The notes beneath the pieces are model-generated. The model was given only the letters and a program-made list of their open reading frames with translations, was not told where the DNA came from and ran no database searches. Position numbers and translations under genes: made by a program. Source: an uncultured Prevotella sp. (GTDB lineage Bacteria; Bacteroidota; Bacteroidia; Bacteroidales; Bacteroidaceae). From it: a stretch of DNA of 22,947 nt. The first letter of the stretch is position 1. Every line of letters begins with the position of its first letter. This document shows positions 7,324-15,715 of the stretch, one piece after another. The stretch is from NCBI GenBank assembly GCA_934229335.1, contig CAKQDQ010000031.1:1-22947 (forward strand), given 5' to 3'.

Positions 7324-7360
7324 GCAGGCTACGGACATAATAGCCGTAGCCTGCTCCTTA
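7324..7360 (+). terminator. Strong hairpin between the two fimbrillin-like genes
   Basis: GCAGGCTACGG (7324-7334) pairs perfectly with CCGTAGCCTGC (7344-7354) around a nine-base loop, 39 bases after the stop codon. The following sequence TCCTTATTT is only moderately T-rich, so termination may be partial. The next gene starts 21 bases after the stem, suggesting attenuated read-through rather than full separation. Confidence 0.65.
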
Positions 7361-7375
7361 TTTATATAACTGAAT

Positions 7376-8224
7376 ATGCAGAAACAACCTGTTAACATAA
7401 CCTATGCACTGCTATTCTTGGTGTTATCCATGTTGGCGTGTACACAAGATGAAGCAGAGAAGTCATCTTCTTCAGAAGGCGTTTTGCCTGTACGCATTAC
7501 TGCGGTGCGTAACGATTTCGCTGATTACACAATGAAAACACGCGTAACAGACAGTGATGACGGCACCGCGGTAGGCAGCTCGTGGACCACTGGCGACAAA
7601 ATATGCGTAGCGATAACGTCGTTATCGGAAGAAGCAACAACAGAGATGACGTGTGAGCTAAACGCTAACGGCAGCGTGAGAAGTTATGAACCACAGGTGT
7701 TATGGGGAAAGACAGGACGATATGTTGTTAACGCTTGGTATTCTAATATTATCAACAATCCGACTACGGAAAACACAGTAGACATCTGCGACCAGTCTGA
7801 AAGCCTGGCATATGTGATGAAGGCGGAGCAGGAAGAACACATTTATTATCCGAAGAAGAGAGACGCTGTTAGTCTCAGATTCAAGCACCAGTTGGCTAAG
7901 GTAAGGGTAAAACTGACTGCTGACGGTAACGGAGACATGGATTTAACGAACGCACAAGTAAGGCTAAGAGACTGTTATACATCATGTTCCATAAGTGAGG
8001 GAGTGATAACACCGCTGGGGAAGCCCAACGGAAAGGTGACGATGATGCAGCCAACAGCCGTCAATCCGTATTTCGAAGCAAACGTAATACCAGACGGTGA
8101 AGGTATGTTAAGACAGATGTATGCCCTTGAAGTATCGGCGAATGGCACCACTCAGACGGTAAATCTCAGCAAAGCAGTGAGGTTCGAAGCTGGCAAAGCA
8201 TACATCTTGGAGATAACCATGTGA
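7376..8224 (+). CDS. Fimbrillin (Mfa-like) family lipoprotein
   Basis: The 282-residue surface lipoprotein has a lipobox ending at Cys22 (VLSMLAC) followed by an acidic, Ser-rich tether. The rest shows the fimbrillin-like pattern: an early TRV segment (MKTRVTDSDD), SSWTTGDKICVAI at about residue 65, the central RFKHQLAKVRVKL strand pair at about 165, and the C-terminal FEAGKAYILEITM strand. In this family related proteins form or cap short fimbriae, or act as adhesins. It resembles the N-terminal half of the preceding gene in plan but has no hydrolase domain, so the two may come from a tandem duplication or be partners. A hairpin separates them; no separate promoter is obvious in the 91-base gap. 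Confidence 0.82.
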   Translation: MQKQPVNITYALLFLVLSMLACTQDEAEKSSSSEGVLPVRITAVRNDFADYTMKTRVTDSDDGTAVGSSWTTGDKICVAITSLSEEATTEMTCELNANGSVRSYEPQVLWGKTGRYVVNAWYSNIINNPTTENTVDICDQSESLAYVMKAEQEEHIYYPKKRDAVSLRFKHQLAKVRVKLTADGNGDMDLTNAQVRLRDCYTSCSISEGVITPLGKPNGKVTMMQPTAVNPYFEANVIPDGEGMLRQMYALEVSANGTTQTVNLSKAVRFEAGKAYILEITM

Positions 8225-8289
8225 TATAAAAAACAACTACCTTTTATACAAAAAATATAATAAAGTAATGGTATTTGAAAAAAAATGAG

Positions 8290-8297
8290 TAACTTTG
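8290..8297 (+). promoter_or_regulatory. Likely -7 box upstream of the Fur-family gene
   Basis: TAACTTTG matches TAnnTTTG, 54 bases before the ATG. No TTG stands at the proper distance; only a weak TGG at 8269-8271 (18-base spacer). It probably starts the Fur-glycosyltransferase transcript near 8302. Confidence 0.5.
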
Positions 8298-8351
8298 TAA
8301 TCACAAGTGGAGTACCCACCTAAACAGTTAATAGCATAAACAATATACGTA

Positions 8352-8765
8352 ATGACGGAAAACGAGGCAGCTGAACATCTGGAACGTCACGGCATAAAGC
8401 CAACGGCGGTGCGTATTCTCGTATGGATTGAAGCTCACAGCCAGTCAGAGACATTCTCTCTCGCAGACATGGAGAGATGGATGCCTACGATGGACAGGTC
8501 GAGTATTTTCCGCGCATTGCATCTGTTTGTTGACCATCACCTGTTGCATCTCATTGACGACGGCACTGGTCAACAGAAGTATTGCGTGTGTCGCTGCGGC
8601 TCAGCTAACCACCTTAACCACGTACACTTTACGTGTACCGTGTGTGGCAAGACCTATTGTCTTGAAGACTATACTATACCTATGGTGACGCTACCGCAAG
8701 GATTTGTTACTGCTGAGGTGGAATACATAATGAAGGGTGTGTGTCCTAACTGCTCTGGGAGATAA
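8352..8765 (+). CDS. Fur-family metal-dependent transcriptional regulator
   Basis: This 137-residue DNA-binding repressor belongs to the Fur/Zur/PerR superfamily. The N-terminal winged helix shows the family pattern HGIKPTAVRILVWIEAH, then DRSSIFRALHLFVDHHLL at about residues 48-65. The dimerisation domain has the HVHFTCTVCGKTYCLED signature, with Cys95/Cys98 pairing with Cys131/Cys134 (CPNC) as the usual structural zinc site. His90 and His92 belong to the likely regulatory metal site. Three further cysteines lie at 78, 80 and 82 (CVCRC). Which metal or stress it senses cannot be decided. It is followed at once by the glycosyltransferase block on the same strand, so the two are probably cotranscribed. 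Confidence 0.9.
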   Translation: MTENEAAEHLERHGIKPTAVRILVWIEAHSQSETFSLADMERWMPTMDRSSIFRALHLFVDHHLLHLIDDGTGQQKYCVCRCGSANHLNHVHFTCTVCGKTYCLEDYTIPMVTLPQGFVTAEVEYIMKGVCPNCSGR

Positions 8766-8827
8766 CAAGAAGCGGGAAGATGCAGTCGTGCTCTACCAAG
8801 AACACACAGCCGACAATAACCGAACCA

Positions 8828-9700
8828 ATGACTATAACAGCCTCAATAGTAACATACAACCATCATCTTTTAGACTTTGAACCTGTGCTGCGTAGCCTTT
8901 TCGCTTCGCCGGTGCAGGTAATTTACATTGTAGACCACTCTGACTCTATGCTTGACCTGAAGGCTGAACTGCAGCTCTTTGGAAAACGTGTGCTTAAGGG
9001 TGAGCCAGAATTGCGCCAGAAGGTAGAAAACGGTTTTCAGTTGGTGTACCTGCCTCATGAGAATAATGGATATGGCGGTGGACACAATGTGGCGCTGAGA
9101 GAGGCGAAGAAGTTAGGTAGCAAGTACCACCTTGTGGTCAATCCTGACGTTTGGTTCGGTCCAGAGGTGCTACCGAAACTCATAGACTACATGGAAGAGC
9201 ATGAGGACGTGGGGCAGATGATGCCCAAGGTGCTCTATCCTAACGGTGACATACAGCGACTGGCAAAGATGCTTCCCGCCCCACTCGACTTGTTTGGACG
9301 TTTCTGCCTACCACAGTTCTTGATAAACAGACGTAACACTCGCTTTGAGTTGAAGCAGTCTGGATTCTCCAAAATACTCAATGCTCCATACCTGTCGGGC
9401 TGTTTTATGTTCATGAGAATGTCAGCACTGGATGAGGTTGGACTCTTTGACGAGCAGTTCTTCATGTATGCCGAGGATATAGACATGACAAGAAGAATGC
9501 ACCAGAAGTACAAGACCTTGTACTATCCATGCACTTCTATTTACCATACCTTCACGCGTGGTTCAAGGAAAAGCTTGAGATTGCTGCGCATACACATTGT
9601 AAATATTATCCTGTACTTCAATAAATGGGGATGGATAAAGGATGATGAGCGTCGCAGAGTGAACCATGAAGTAATGGAACAGATAGGAGGAGCTGTATGA
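8828..9700 (+). CDS. GT2 glycosyltransferase, rhamnosyltransferase-like
   Basis: It is likely to transfer a sugar from a nucleotide donor to a surface glycan at the cytoplasmic membrane face. From ATG 8828 it has 290 residues, starting with the first GT-A strand (ITASIVTYN). An upstream in-frame ATG at 8780 would add 16 residues without family resemblance, so the shorter start is preferred; the longer form cannot be excluded. Motifs seen are NNGYGGGHN (about 79-87), NPD in place of the DxD metal motif (105-107), and the acceptor-side motif GLFDEQFFMYAEDIDMTRR. These are typical of WbbL-like rhamnosyltransferases. It overlaps the next gene by four bases (ATGA). Confidence 0.88.
   Translation: MTITASIVTYNHHLLDFEPVLRSLFASPVQVIYIVDHSDSMLDLKAELQLFGKRVLKGEPELRQKVENGFQLVYLPHENNGYGGGHNVALREAKKLGSKYHLVVNPDVWFGPEVLPKLIDYMEEHEDVGQMMPKVLYPNGDIQRLAKMLPAPLDLFGRFCLPQFLINRRNTRFELKQSGFSKILNAPYLSGCFMFMRMSALDEVGLFDEQFFMYAEDIDMTRRMHQKYKTLYYPCTSIYHTFTRGSRKSLRLLRIHIVNIILYFNKWGWIKDDERRRVNHEVMEQIGGAV
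9685..9690 (+). promoter_or_regulatory. Shine-Dalgarno AGGAGG before the second glycosyltransferase
   Basis: A full AGGAGG lies six bases before ATG 9697, inside the end of the upstream gene. Strong sites of this kind are uncommon in this phylum. With the ATGA overlap it fixes the start and suggests translational coupling. Confidence 0.55.
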
Positions 9701-10584
9701 AACTGTCGGTACTTATACCTACTTACGACTATAAATGCTTCACGCTTGTGGCGGATTTGCAAAGACAGTTAGCGGCGACGATGAAGCCGTATGAGATTAT
9801 TGTGGCTGACGACGGAAGCCACGACAGAGTCAGCGTCATTGCAAACCTACGCATTAACGAACTTCCCTGTTGCCGATACATAAGGCGTGAAGAGAACGTA
9901 GGACGTGCGGCAATACGCAATTTTCTGGCTGGCGAAGCTAAGGGTGAATGGCTGTTGTTCCTTGACAGCGATGCTGGAGTGGACTCACCGCTATTCATTA
10001 TGCGCCTGTTTGAGGCTATAGACCATGCTGATGGAGCACAGGTGATAGTGGGAGGACTGCATCATGCTGCACACTTGCCACGCCCAGAGGTATCGCTGCG
10101 CTATCGATACGAGAAAGCGGCAGACTGTCATCGCTCGGCAGAGGAACGCAGCAGACACCCGTATGCACAGTTTACGCCATTCAATATGTGCATCAAGCGC
10201 AACACAATGTTGACAATACCGTTCGACGAGACGTGTCGGGACTATGGCTACGAAGACGCACTATTCGGAGTAACGCTACAACAGAAGGGGGTAAAGATAA
10301 AGCACATAGACAACCCTCTGCTGCACCGTGGATTAGAGACTAACGCCATCTTTCTGCACAAGACGGAAACTGCGATACGCACTCTGAACACATTAGGCAA
10401 CCGCATGATGCCACATACAGCGGTGGGAAGAATGGCACTATCTCTGCGTAAGTATCATGTCGCGACTCTGGTAGCCATGACATTCCGCATAGCTCAACCC
10501 ATAATGAAGCATAACCTGCTTGGTACAACTCCTAACCTAACCATATTTTCTCTGTATAAGTTAGGGTTTCTCTGCACAATGTAA
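9697..10584 (+). CDS. GT2 glycosyltransferase
   Basis: The 295-residue GT-A fold enzyme is part of the surface-glycan block. The N-terminus has the canonical SVLIPTYDY strand; EIIVADDGSHD (about 33-43) binds the nucleotide and LLFLDSDAG (about 87-94) carries the DxD metal motif. The middle region, GYEDALFGVTL, holds the ED pair usually near the catalytic base. The C-terminal 60 residues are basic and amphipathic, and may bind the membrane. The start is fixed by AGGAGG and by the four-base overlap with the previous gene. Donor and acceptor sugars are unknown. Confidence 0.9.
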   Translation: MKLSVLIPTYDYKCFTLVADLQRQLAATMKPYEIIVADDGSHDRVSVIANLRINELPCCRYIRREENVGRAAIRNFLAGEAKGEWLLFLDSDAGVDSPLFIMRLFEAIDHADGAQVIVGGLHHAAHLPRPEVSLRYRYEKAADCHRSAEERSRHPYAQFTPFNMCIKRNTMLTIPFDETCRDYGYEDALFGVTLQQKGVKIKHIDNPLLHRGLETNAIFLHKTETAIRTLNTLGNRMMPHTAVGRMALSLRKYHVATLVAMTFRIAQPIMKHNLLGTTPNLTIFSLYKLGFLCTM

Positions 10585-10586
10585 CT

Positions 10587-11534
10587 ATGCCTGAAATACT
10601 AATATCGTTCATAATACCTGCATATAATGCTGCTCCATACCTGAAAGCGTGCGTAGACAGCGTGTACAGTCTTGACCTTAATGGGCACGACAGGGAGGTT
10701 ATAGTGGTGAACGATGGTTCAACGGACAACACTGCAAATGTAACAGAACAGTGCAAGAAACGTCACCCAGATTTACAGATACTGACACAAGAGAACAAAG
10801 GACTGAGTGTTTCACGAAACAATGCGCTGGAATTGGCGAGGGGAAGGTATGTCTGTTTTGTTGATGCGGATGATGAATTAGATGCGCATTGCGATACGGA
10901 GGAACTGTTAACGGTATTGAAAGAAGGTAGAATAGACATCGTAGGCATTGACATTATACAGCAAGAACCAGACGGAAAACGACGTCCTTATCGCAGATAT
11001 GTGCCCATATATAATAAGGTGTATGCCCCTGCGAGGGAATTTATGCGTGGAAGAAACCTGTTTCCCAGTGCGTGTTCGTATTTGTATCGAAGGGAGTTTA
11101 TTGAGGCAAGGGGGATGCACTTCATGCCTGGAGTGTATCATGAGGACGAGGACTTCAGCGTAAGAATATTTGCGTTGGCGTCATCTTTCCTTGCTTTGAA
11201 GCTACCTTGGTATGTGCGCATAGTGAGAGAAGAAAGCATTACGACAACAACGGACAGAGGAAAGCAGCAGCGTAAGTTACGAGATATATTGCTGATACTG
11301 AGAAATCTTGATGCATTTTCTGCAGAAGATAAAGAATATTGTAAGTGCATGGCATACAAAATGGACTACATTGTGGTAGATATGCTACGCACGATGATGC
11401 AACAGAGCCACGAAAAGAAGTTTGAAAAAGAAATGATTGCGGCACTTCAACAGATGAAACGTTTTCCATTGCCATGGCACTGGAATATAAAATACTTCTT
11501 GTTTAATATTTATACTCGCCTAAAATACCTTTAA
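10587..11534 (+). CDS. GT2 glycosyltransferase
   Basis: The 315-residue enzyme is of the GT2 family. Motifs are FIIPAYNAAPYLKACVDSV at the N-terminus, VNDGSTDNT (about 41-49), the invariant ENKGLSVSRNNAL segment (about 69-81) and the metal-binding VDADDELD (about 92-99). A downstream HEDEDFSVRI (about residues 185-195) supplies the catalytic acidic residues. The C-terminal third is helical and basic, as in capsule and LPS enzymes that act on lipid-linked acceptors. It starts two bases after the stop of the preceding gene and ends five bases before the next, so it is part of one transcript. Confidence 0.92.
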   Translation: MPEILISFIIPAYNAAPYLKACVDSVYSLDLNGHDREVIVVNDGSTDNTANVTEQCKKRHPDLQILTQENKGLSVSRNNALELARGRYVCFVDADDELDAHCDTEELLTVLKEGRIDIVGIDIIQQEPDGKRRPYRRYVPIYNKVYAPAREFMRGRNLFPSACSYLYRREFIEARGMHFMPGVYHEDEDFSVRIFALASSFLALKLPWYVRIVREESITTTTDRGKQQRKLRDILLILRNLDAFSAEDKEYCKCMAYKMDYIVVDMLRTMMQQSHEKKFEKEMIAALQQMKRFPLPWHWNIKYFLFNIYTRLKYL

Positions 11535-11539
11535 AGAAT

Positions 11540-12385
11540 ATGCTGCTCAGTGTAATAATACCAGTCTATGAAGTTGAGAGCACACTTGATAGGTGCGTAA
11601 GGAGTGTGCTGAATCAGGGGCTCTCCGACATGGAAGTGATACTGGTTGATGACGGTTCACCAGATAATTGTCCTATGATGTGTGACGAATGGGCACGTAA
11701 GGACAAAAGGATTAGGGTCGTACATAAGCAAAATGGTGGTTTGAGCGACGCACGAAATGCTGGCATAGAGGTAGCAAGGGGGGAGTACATTACATTTGTT
11801 GACAGCGATGATTGGGTGCTTCCTGATACCTATAAACCCTTGATGCAGTGGTTGAATGAGCATAATGACGTTGATATCCTGGAATTTCCTGTGGAGCAAG
11901 AGGCTATGACTCGACTAACGTTGGTAACAGATAACAGGATATTTGCGTCGGCAAAGGAGTACTGGGAGCACTCAATGGCGTGGTACCATACTTATGCTTG
12001 GAACAAGATTTATCGCAGAACAGTCTTTGATGACGTTCGTTTCCCTGTCGGGAAAGTGTTTGAGGATATATGGACTTTACCGCTTTTGCTTGCAAAAAAT
12101 CCTAAAGTAGCGATGCTATCGTTGGGAGGTTACCATTACACTTGGAACGAAAACGGTATAAGCGGTAAAGCAAGCGCGGAGGCGGAAGGGCTTCAGCAGC
12201 ACCTCGATGCTTTATTAGCGGCGAAGGAAGTGATGCAGACAACGTTGTTATCGCAAAATGGTTGGAGACTGTATAAAGCGATAATGTGTCGTCAAATAGA
12301 CCTTTACAGAGTGTCGGGAGAGATAAAAATGCGTTGTCCTGTAGCAAGATTAATATGTAAGTTGCACAAGATTATAAAAGGATAA
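11540..12385 (+). CDS. GT2 glycosyltransferase
   Basis: The 281-residue GT2 enzyme has a very complete motif set: LSVIIPVYEVESTLDRCVRS, LVDDGSPDNCP (36-46), KQNGGLSDARNAGIE (63-77) and FVDSDDW (86-92) with the DxDD metal site. A KVFEDIWTLPLLLAK segment at about residue 175 carries the ED motif. Such enzymes build galactose- or glucose-type linkages in capsules and O-antigens, but the linkage cannot be read here. It is followed by the next gene after four bases. Confidence 0.92.
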   Translation: MLLSVIIPVYEVESTLDRCVRSVLNQGLSDMEVILVDDGSPDNCPMMCDEWARKDKRIRVVHKQNGGLSDARNAGIEVARGEYITFVDSDDWVLPDTYKPLMQWLNEHNDVDILEFPVEQEAMTRLTLVTDNRIFASAKEYWEHSMAWYHTYAWNKIYRRTVFDDVRFPVGKVFEDIWTLPLLLAKNPKVAMLSLGGYHYTWNENGISGKASAEAEGLQQHLDALLAAKEVMQTTLLSQNGWRLYKAIMCRQIDLYRVSGEIKMRCPVARLICKLHKIIKG

Positions 12386-12389
12386 GATA

Positions 12390-13505
12390 ATGAGGATACT
12401 GTTGGTTGGCGAATATAGTAGCGTACACTGCACTTTGGCTGAAGGGCTAAGAGAATTAGGACATGAGGTTACAATAGCAAGTAACGGTGACTTCTGGAAG
12501 GATTATCCATGCGATATTAATCTCAGCAGAAGCAATAAGCTGATTTTCTTGTGGAGACTGATAAAGGGATTACCCAAGATGAGGGGCTACGACGTGGTGC
12601 AGATTATTAACCCTATGTTCATGGAACTGAAGGCTGAGAAGCTGGTTGCTATATATAAGTACCTTAGAAAACATAACGGGGCTATAGTGTTGTGTGCCGT
12701 AGGAGACGACTATTACTACCCATACGTGAACAGAAATATGCAACCTATGCGCTACTCTGACTACAACGACGGTGCAAAAAAACGCTGCACTAAGTATTCG
12801 GAGGCGATATATAACGACTGGGTTGGAACTACAAAGGAGAAGCTGAACAAATATATAGTGCGTGACTGTAACGCTATAGTTGCTGGAGCGTACGAATATT
12901 GGTTGCCATACAGCATCGTAAACGACAAAGATAACATGGGAAGGGTGCTGAGAGAAAAACTACATTTAGTTCCTTTTCCTTTCAAATTACCAGAACAAGT
13001 ACACCCTGAGCCATCAGACAAGATACGTGTCTTTATCGGTATCAGTAAGATGCGATCGGAATATAAGGGAACGGACATAATGCTAAAAGCTGCTCAGGAC
13101 TTAATGAAGGTTTACCCTGACCGCATGGAACTGAAAAAAGTGGAAGGACTGCCGTTTACAGAATACTGTAAGATGATGGACAGTTCGGACGTCTTACTTG
13201 ACCAATTATACTCCTATGGACCGGGCATGAACGGACTGTTGGCTCTCGCTAAAGGCATAGTGACATTTACTGGAGGTGAACCTGAGCACTACGGCATAAT
13301 GGGAGAGAATGAATGTAGACCTATCATCGCGGTGCAACCAAACTATAGCAGCGTCTACCACGAACTGGAGAAGCTGATACTTCATCCCGAAAGAATTGCA
13401 GTACTAAAGGAAGAGAGCAGACGTTACGTAATGCGTAACTATGACTATCGCAATATCGCTAAAAAGTATGAAAAGATTTACTACGATTGTTGTAACCATT
13501 CATAA
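12390..13505 (+). CDS. GT4-like (GT-B fold) glycosyltransferase
   Basis: The 371-residue protein begins MRILLVGEYSSVHCTLAEGL, the glycine-containing loop of GT-B retaining glycosyltransferases, followed by GHEVTIASNGD. The second Rossmann half starts near IRVFIGISKMRSEYKGTDIMLKA (about 210-235). It contains the SDVLLDQLYSYGPGMNGLLALAKG region that in GT4 enzymes lines the donor site. The usual EGFG/E-x7-E motif is not clear (closest is GEPEHYGIMGENE), so family placement is by overall pattern. It is the only GT-B enzyme in the block and overlaps the next gene. Confidence 0.75.
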   Translation: MRILLVGEYSSVHCTLAEGLRELGHEVTIASNGDFWKDYPCDINLSRSNKLIFLWRLIKGLPKMRGYDVVQIINPMFMELKAEKLVAIYKYLRKHNGAIVLCAVGDDYYYPYVNRNMQPMRYSDYNDGAKKRCTKYSEAIYNDWVGTTKEKLNKYIVRDCNAIVAGAYEYWLPYSIVNDKDNMGRVLREKLHLVPFPFKLPEQVHPEPSDKIRVFIGISKMRSEYKGTDIMLKAAQDLMKVYPDRMELKKVEGLPFTEYCKMMDSSDVLLDQLYSYGPGMNGLLALAKGIVTFTGGEPEHYGIMGENECRPIIAVQPNYSSVYHELEKLILHPERIAVLKEESRRYVMRNYDYRNIAKKYEKIYYDCCNHS

Positions 13506-14478
13506 CAGGGAGAGGTACCTAAGGCAATGTCTCGATTCCATCATTAAACAAACGGAGAGAGACATAGAGATAATATGTGTAGATGATGCTTCTACTGACA
13601 GTTGCCCTGACATCCTGCATGAATACGAACAGAAGGACGGCAGAATCAGACTGTGTCTTTTAGAGAAGAATGTGGGGGTGCAATGCGCCCGCAACATCGC
13701 TATGGACATGGCAAAAGGTGAGTACATCATATACGTGGACGATGACGATTGGTTAAGCGAGGACTGTGTGGAGCATTGCATGGAGAGCTTTGAACAATAT
13801 CCTGACGCTGACTGCGTGTTAATACCTGAAAAACGCGTAAATACCGACGGCACCATGTACGACCCTGCTGACAGAATACATTTCGACTGCATAACAGGCG
13901 AAGAGGCTTTCATGCTCAGTATGCCGTGGCGCATCGCTGGAAACTTCTGCGTCAGTACGCAATATCAACGCAAACACCGCTTTGACAACACCTGTAGGTA
14001 CTTCGGAGACGAGAATACTGGCAGACTGATGCTGCTCTCCGCTAAGAAGGTTGTACTGTCAAAGGGAATGTACTATTACCGAATGAACGAAGACTCTGTA
14101 TGTCACACTGTTGGCATAGGACAGTATTCACGTCTTCAGGCACAACGAAAACTGGCGAATGAATTATACGACAGAGGAGAGAAGAAAGATATTCGTGCCG
14201 CTTACGAGACGTTCTGCTGGCAGAATGTAGTTGGAGCTTATATGCGATATTACATCGAACGCAAAAAAATGACAAAGGACTTGAGACAAAAAGCCCTGGC
14301 TCTAATTAAGCAAGGGTGGAGGGGTATGAATTTTTGCTTAGTGAATAAAAGCTTGAAAAATAAATTTGGATTTATGCCTATACACTCACATTGGATATTT
14401 TTCCGAATACAAGAGGAGCTATATTTCACGCTTAGGACTATGTTAGGACGAATGAATCTTGACATGGACGGAGAGTAA
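13468..14478 (+). CDS. GT2 glycosyltransferase, last gene of the block
   Basis: The 336-residue GT2 enzyme shows TTIVVTIHNRERYLRQCLDSI, CVDDASTDSCPD (38-49), LEKNVGVQCARNIAMD (65-80) and YVDDDDWLSED (89-99). I take ATG 13468 as the start: it opens directly into the first GT-A strand and has an A-rich upstream sequence. The in-frame ATG 13441 would add nine residues that look like the other-frame coding of the previous gene. Either way it overlaps the preceding gene (by 38 or 65 bases). No flippase, polymerase or ligase is seen in the block, so these enzymes must feed a pathway encoded elsewhere. Confidence 0.88.
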   Translation: MKRFTTIVVTIHNRERYLRQCLDSIIKQTERDIEIICVDDASTDSCPDILHEYEQKDGRIRLCLLEKNVGVQCARNIAMDMAKGEYIIYVDDDDWLSEDCVEHCMESFEQYPDADCVLIPEKRVNTDGTMYDPADRIHFDCITGEEAFMLSMPWRIAGNFCVSTQYQRKHRFDNTCRYFGDENTGRLMLLSAKKVVLSKGMYYYRMNEDSVCHTVGIGQYSRLQAQRKLANELYDRGEKKDIRAAYETFCWQNVVGAYMRYYIERKKMTKDLRQKALALIKQGWRGMNFCLVNKSLKNKFGFMPIHSHWIFFRIQEELYFTLRTMLGRMNLDMDGE

Positions 14479-14624
14479 CAACTTATGGGTTGTGCATAAA
14501 TTCAAGAATATATTATTACTGGCATAAGGGGAAAAACATGGGAGGAAGGAAGACATTTGACATAAACAAGCTTACGTCTTTTCGCCAATTAACTATATTT
14601 AACAAGAATAATCAAAAACAGTAG

Positions 14625-14657
14625 GTAATAAAAGACCTATCTTTTACGTTTTATTAC
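14625..14657 (+). promoter_or_regulatory. Two overlapping AT-rich dyads just before the porP start codon
   Basis: GTAATAAAA (14625-14633) pairs perfectly with TTTTATTAC (14649-14657), ending two bases before the GTG start. Within it TAAAAGA (14629-14635) pairs with TCTTTTA (14640-14646) around CCTA. The two hairpins share bases and cannot form at once. They could control access to the porP start, act as an operator, or weakly end the upstream glycosyltransferase transcript. No consensus TAnnTTTG box was found in 14479-14658; the nearest are TATCTTTT (14638-14645) and GACATTTG (14552-14559). Confidence 0.5.
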
Positions 14658-14658
14658 T

Positions 14659-15636
14659 GTGAGAAAGTATATTTGCGTCATATCATATAAGGTAACAAGA
14701 GCCATCAAAGGCATCTTGCCCACCGTAGCAATGTTATTCACAGCGACTGCTGCGAATGCACAGTATGACCCATACTTCTCACATTATTTTGACATGGAGC
14801 CTACATTTAATCCTGCAGCAGTAGGTAAACAGTCAAAGCTAAACATCACAGGAGCTTACGCAATGTCGCTGGCGGGATTTGAAAATGCACCGCAGACGAT
14901 GGTCTTTTCTGGCGATATGCCGTTCGTAGCAATGAGAAATGTACATGGCGTTGGACTTCAGCTGATGACGGATAAGTTGGGATTGTTCTCACATCAGCGC
15001 ATAGCCTTACAGTATGCGCTACAGAAAAGACTCGCTGGGGGAACACTGGCGGTGGGCGTACAGCCTGGGGTGATAACGGAAAAGTTTAATGGTTCTTCCG
15101 TTGATTTAGACGACGAATCAGACCCTGCTTTCCCAAAGACGGACGTTAATGGTAACACTTTCGACCTCGGTGTAGGTGTGTACTACTCACGTTCTAACTG
15201 GTACGCCGGAATAAGTGCGCAACATCTTACTGGACCAACGGTAGAATTAGGAGAGACTAACGAACTACAGATAGACCCTACGTTTTACATTACGGGCGGA
15301 GTTAGTTTTCAACTGCCAAACCCTCTGCTAAAGGTTGTCGCATCAGCGATAATGAGAACCGATGGCGTAGCATACAGAGGAGACGTAACTGGCAGACTGA
15401 TGTATAACTATCAAGGACGTATGTTCTACGCAGGAGCTACCTACAGCCCTACAAATTCAGTGACAGCACTGATAGGAGGACAGTTTCAAGGGGTCGTAAT
15501 CGGATACTCTTTTGAGATGTATACTAATGGTATAAGTTTTAGAAATGGCTCACATGAGTTGTTCATAGGATACCAAATGGATGTTAACCTCAGCAAAAAA
15601 GGAAAGAATAGACATCAAACTACACGAACGCTATGA
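14659..15636 (+). CDS. porP: Type IX secretion system outer-membrane protein PorP/SprF family
   Basis: The 325-residue beta-barrel-type protein is required, in Porphyromonas gingivalis, for type IX secretion. The start is GTG: an in-frame stop lies at 14629-14631 and the first in-frame ATG would cut into the signal peptide. The signal ends at about Ala34 (TAANA|Q). The mature N-terminus reads YDPYFSHYFDMEPTFNPAAVG, the hallmark of PorP/SprF proteins, and is followed by alternating strands to the C-terminus (ISFRNGSHELFIGYQMD). It is the first gene of the porPKLMN operon. Later genes in the order K-L-M-N confirm the assignment. Confidence 0.93.
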   Translation: MRKYICVISYKVTRAIKGILPTVAMLFTATAANAQYDPYFSHYFDMEPTFNPAAVGKQSKLNITGAYAMSLAGFENAPQTMVFSGDMPFVAMRNVHGVGLQLMTDKLGLFSHQRIALQYALQKRLAGGTLAVGVQPGVITEKFNGSSVDLDDESDPAFPKTDVNGNTFDLGVGVYYSRSNWYAGISAQHLTGPTVELGETNELQIDPTFYITGGVSFQLPNPLLKVVASAIMRTDGVAYRGDVTGRLMYNYQGRMFYAGATYSPTNSVTALIGGQFQGVVIGYSFEMYTNGISFRNGSHELFIGYQMDVNLSKKGKNRHQTTRTL

Positions 15637-15715
15637 TTGATGTAACACATACTAATAGGTAGAATAATACTACATAACAAAAACGACTAAATAAAAATTC
15701 AACTAAACAACAAAC

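Noticed and set aside
14466..14500. Small stem ACAAC/GTTGT after the last glycosyltransferase as a terminator
   Set aside because: Only five pairs and no T-run follow, so it cannot be supported as a terminator.
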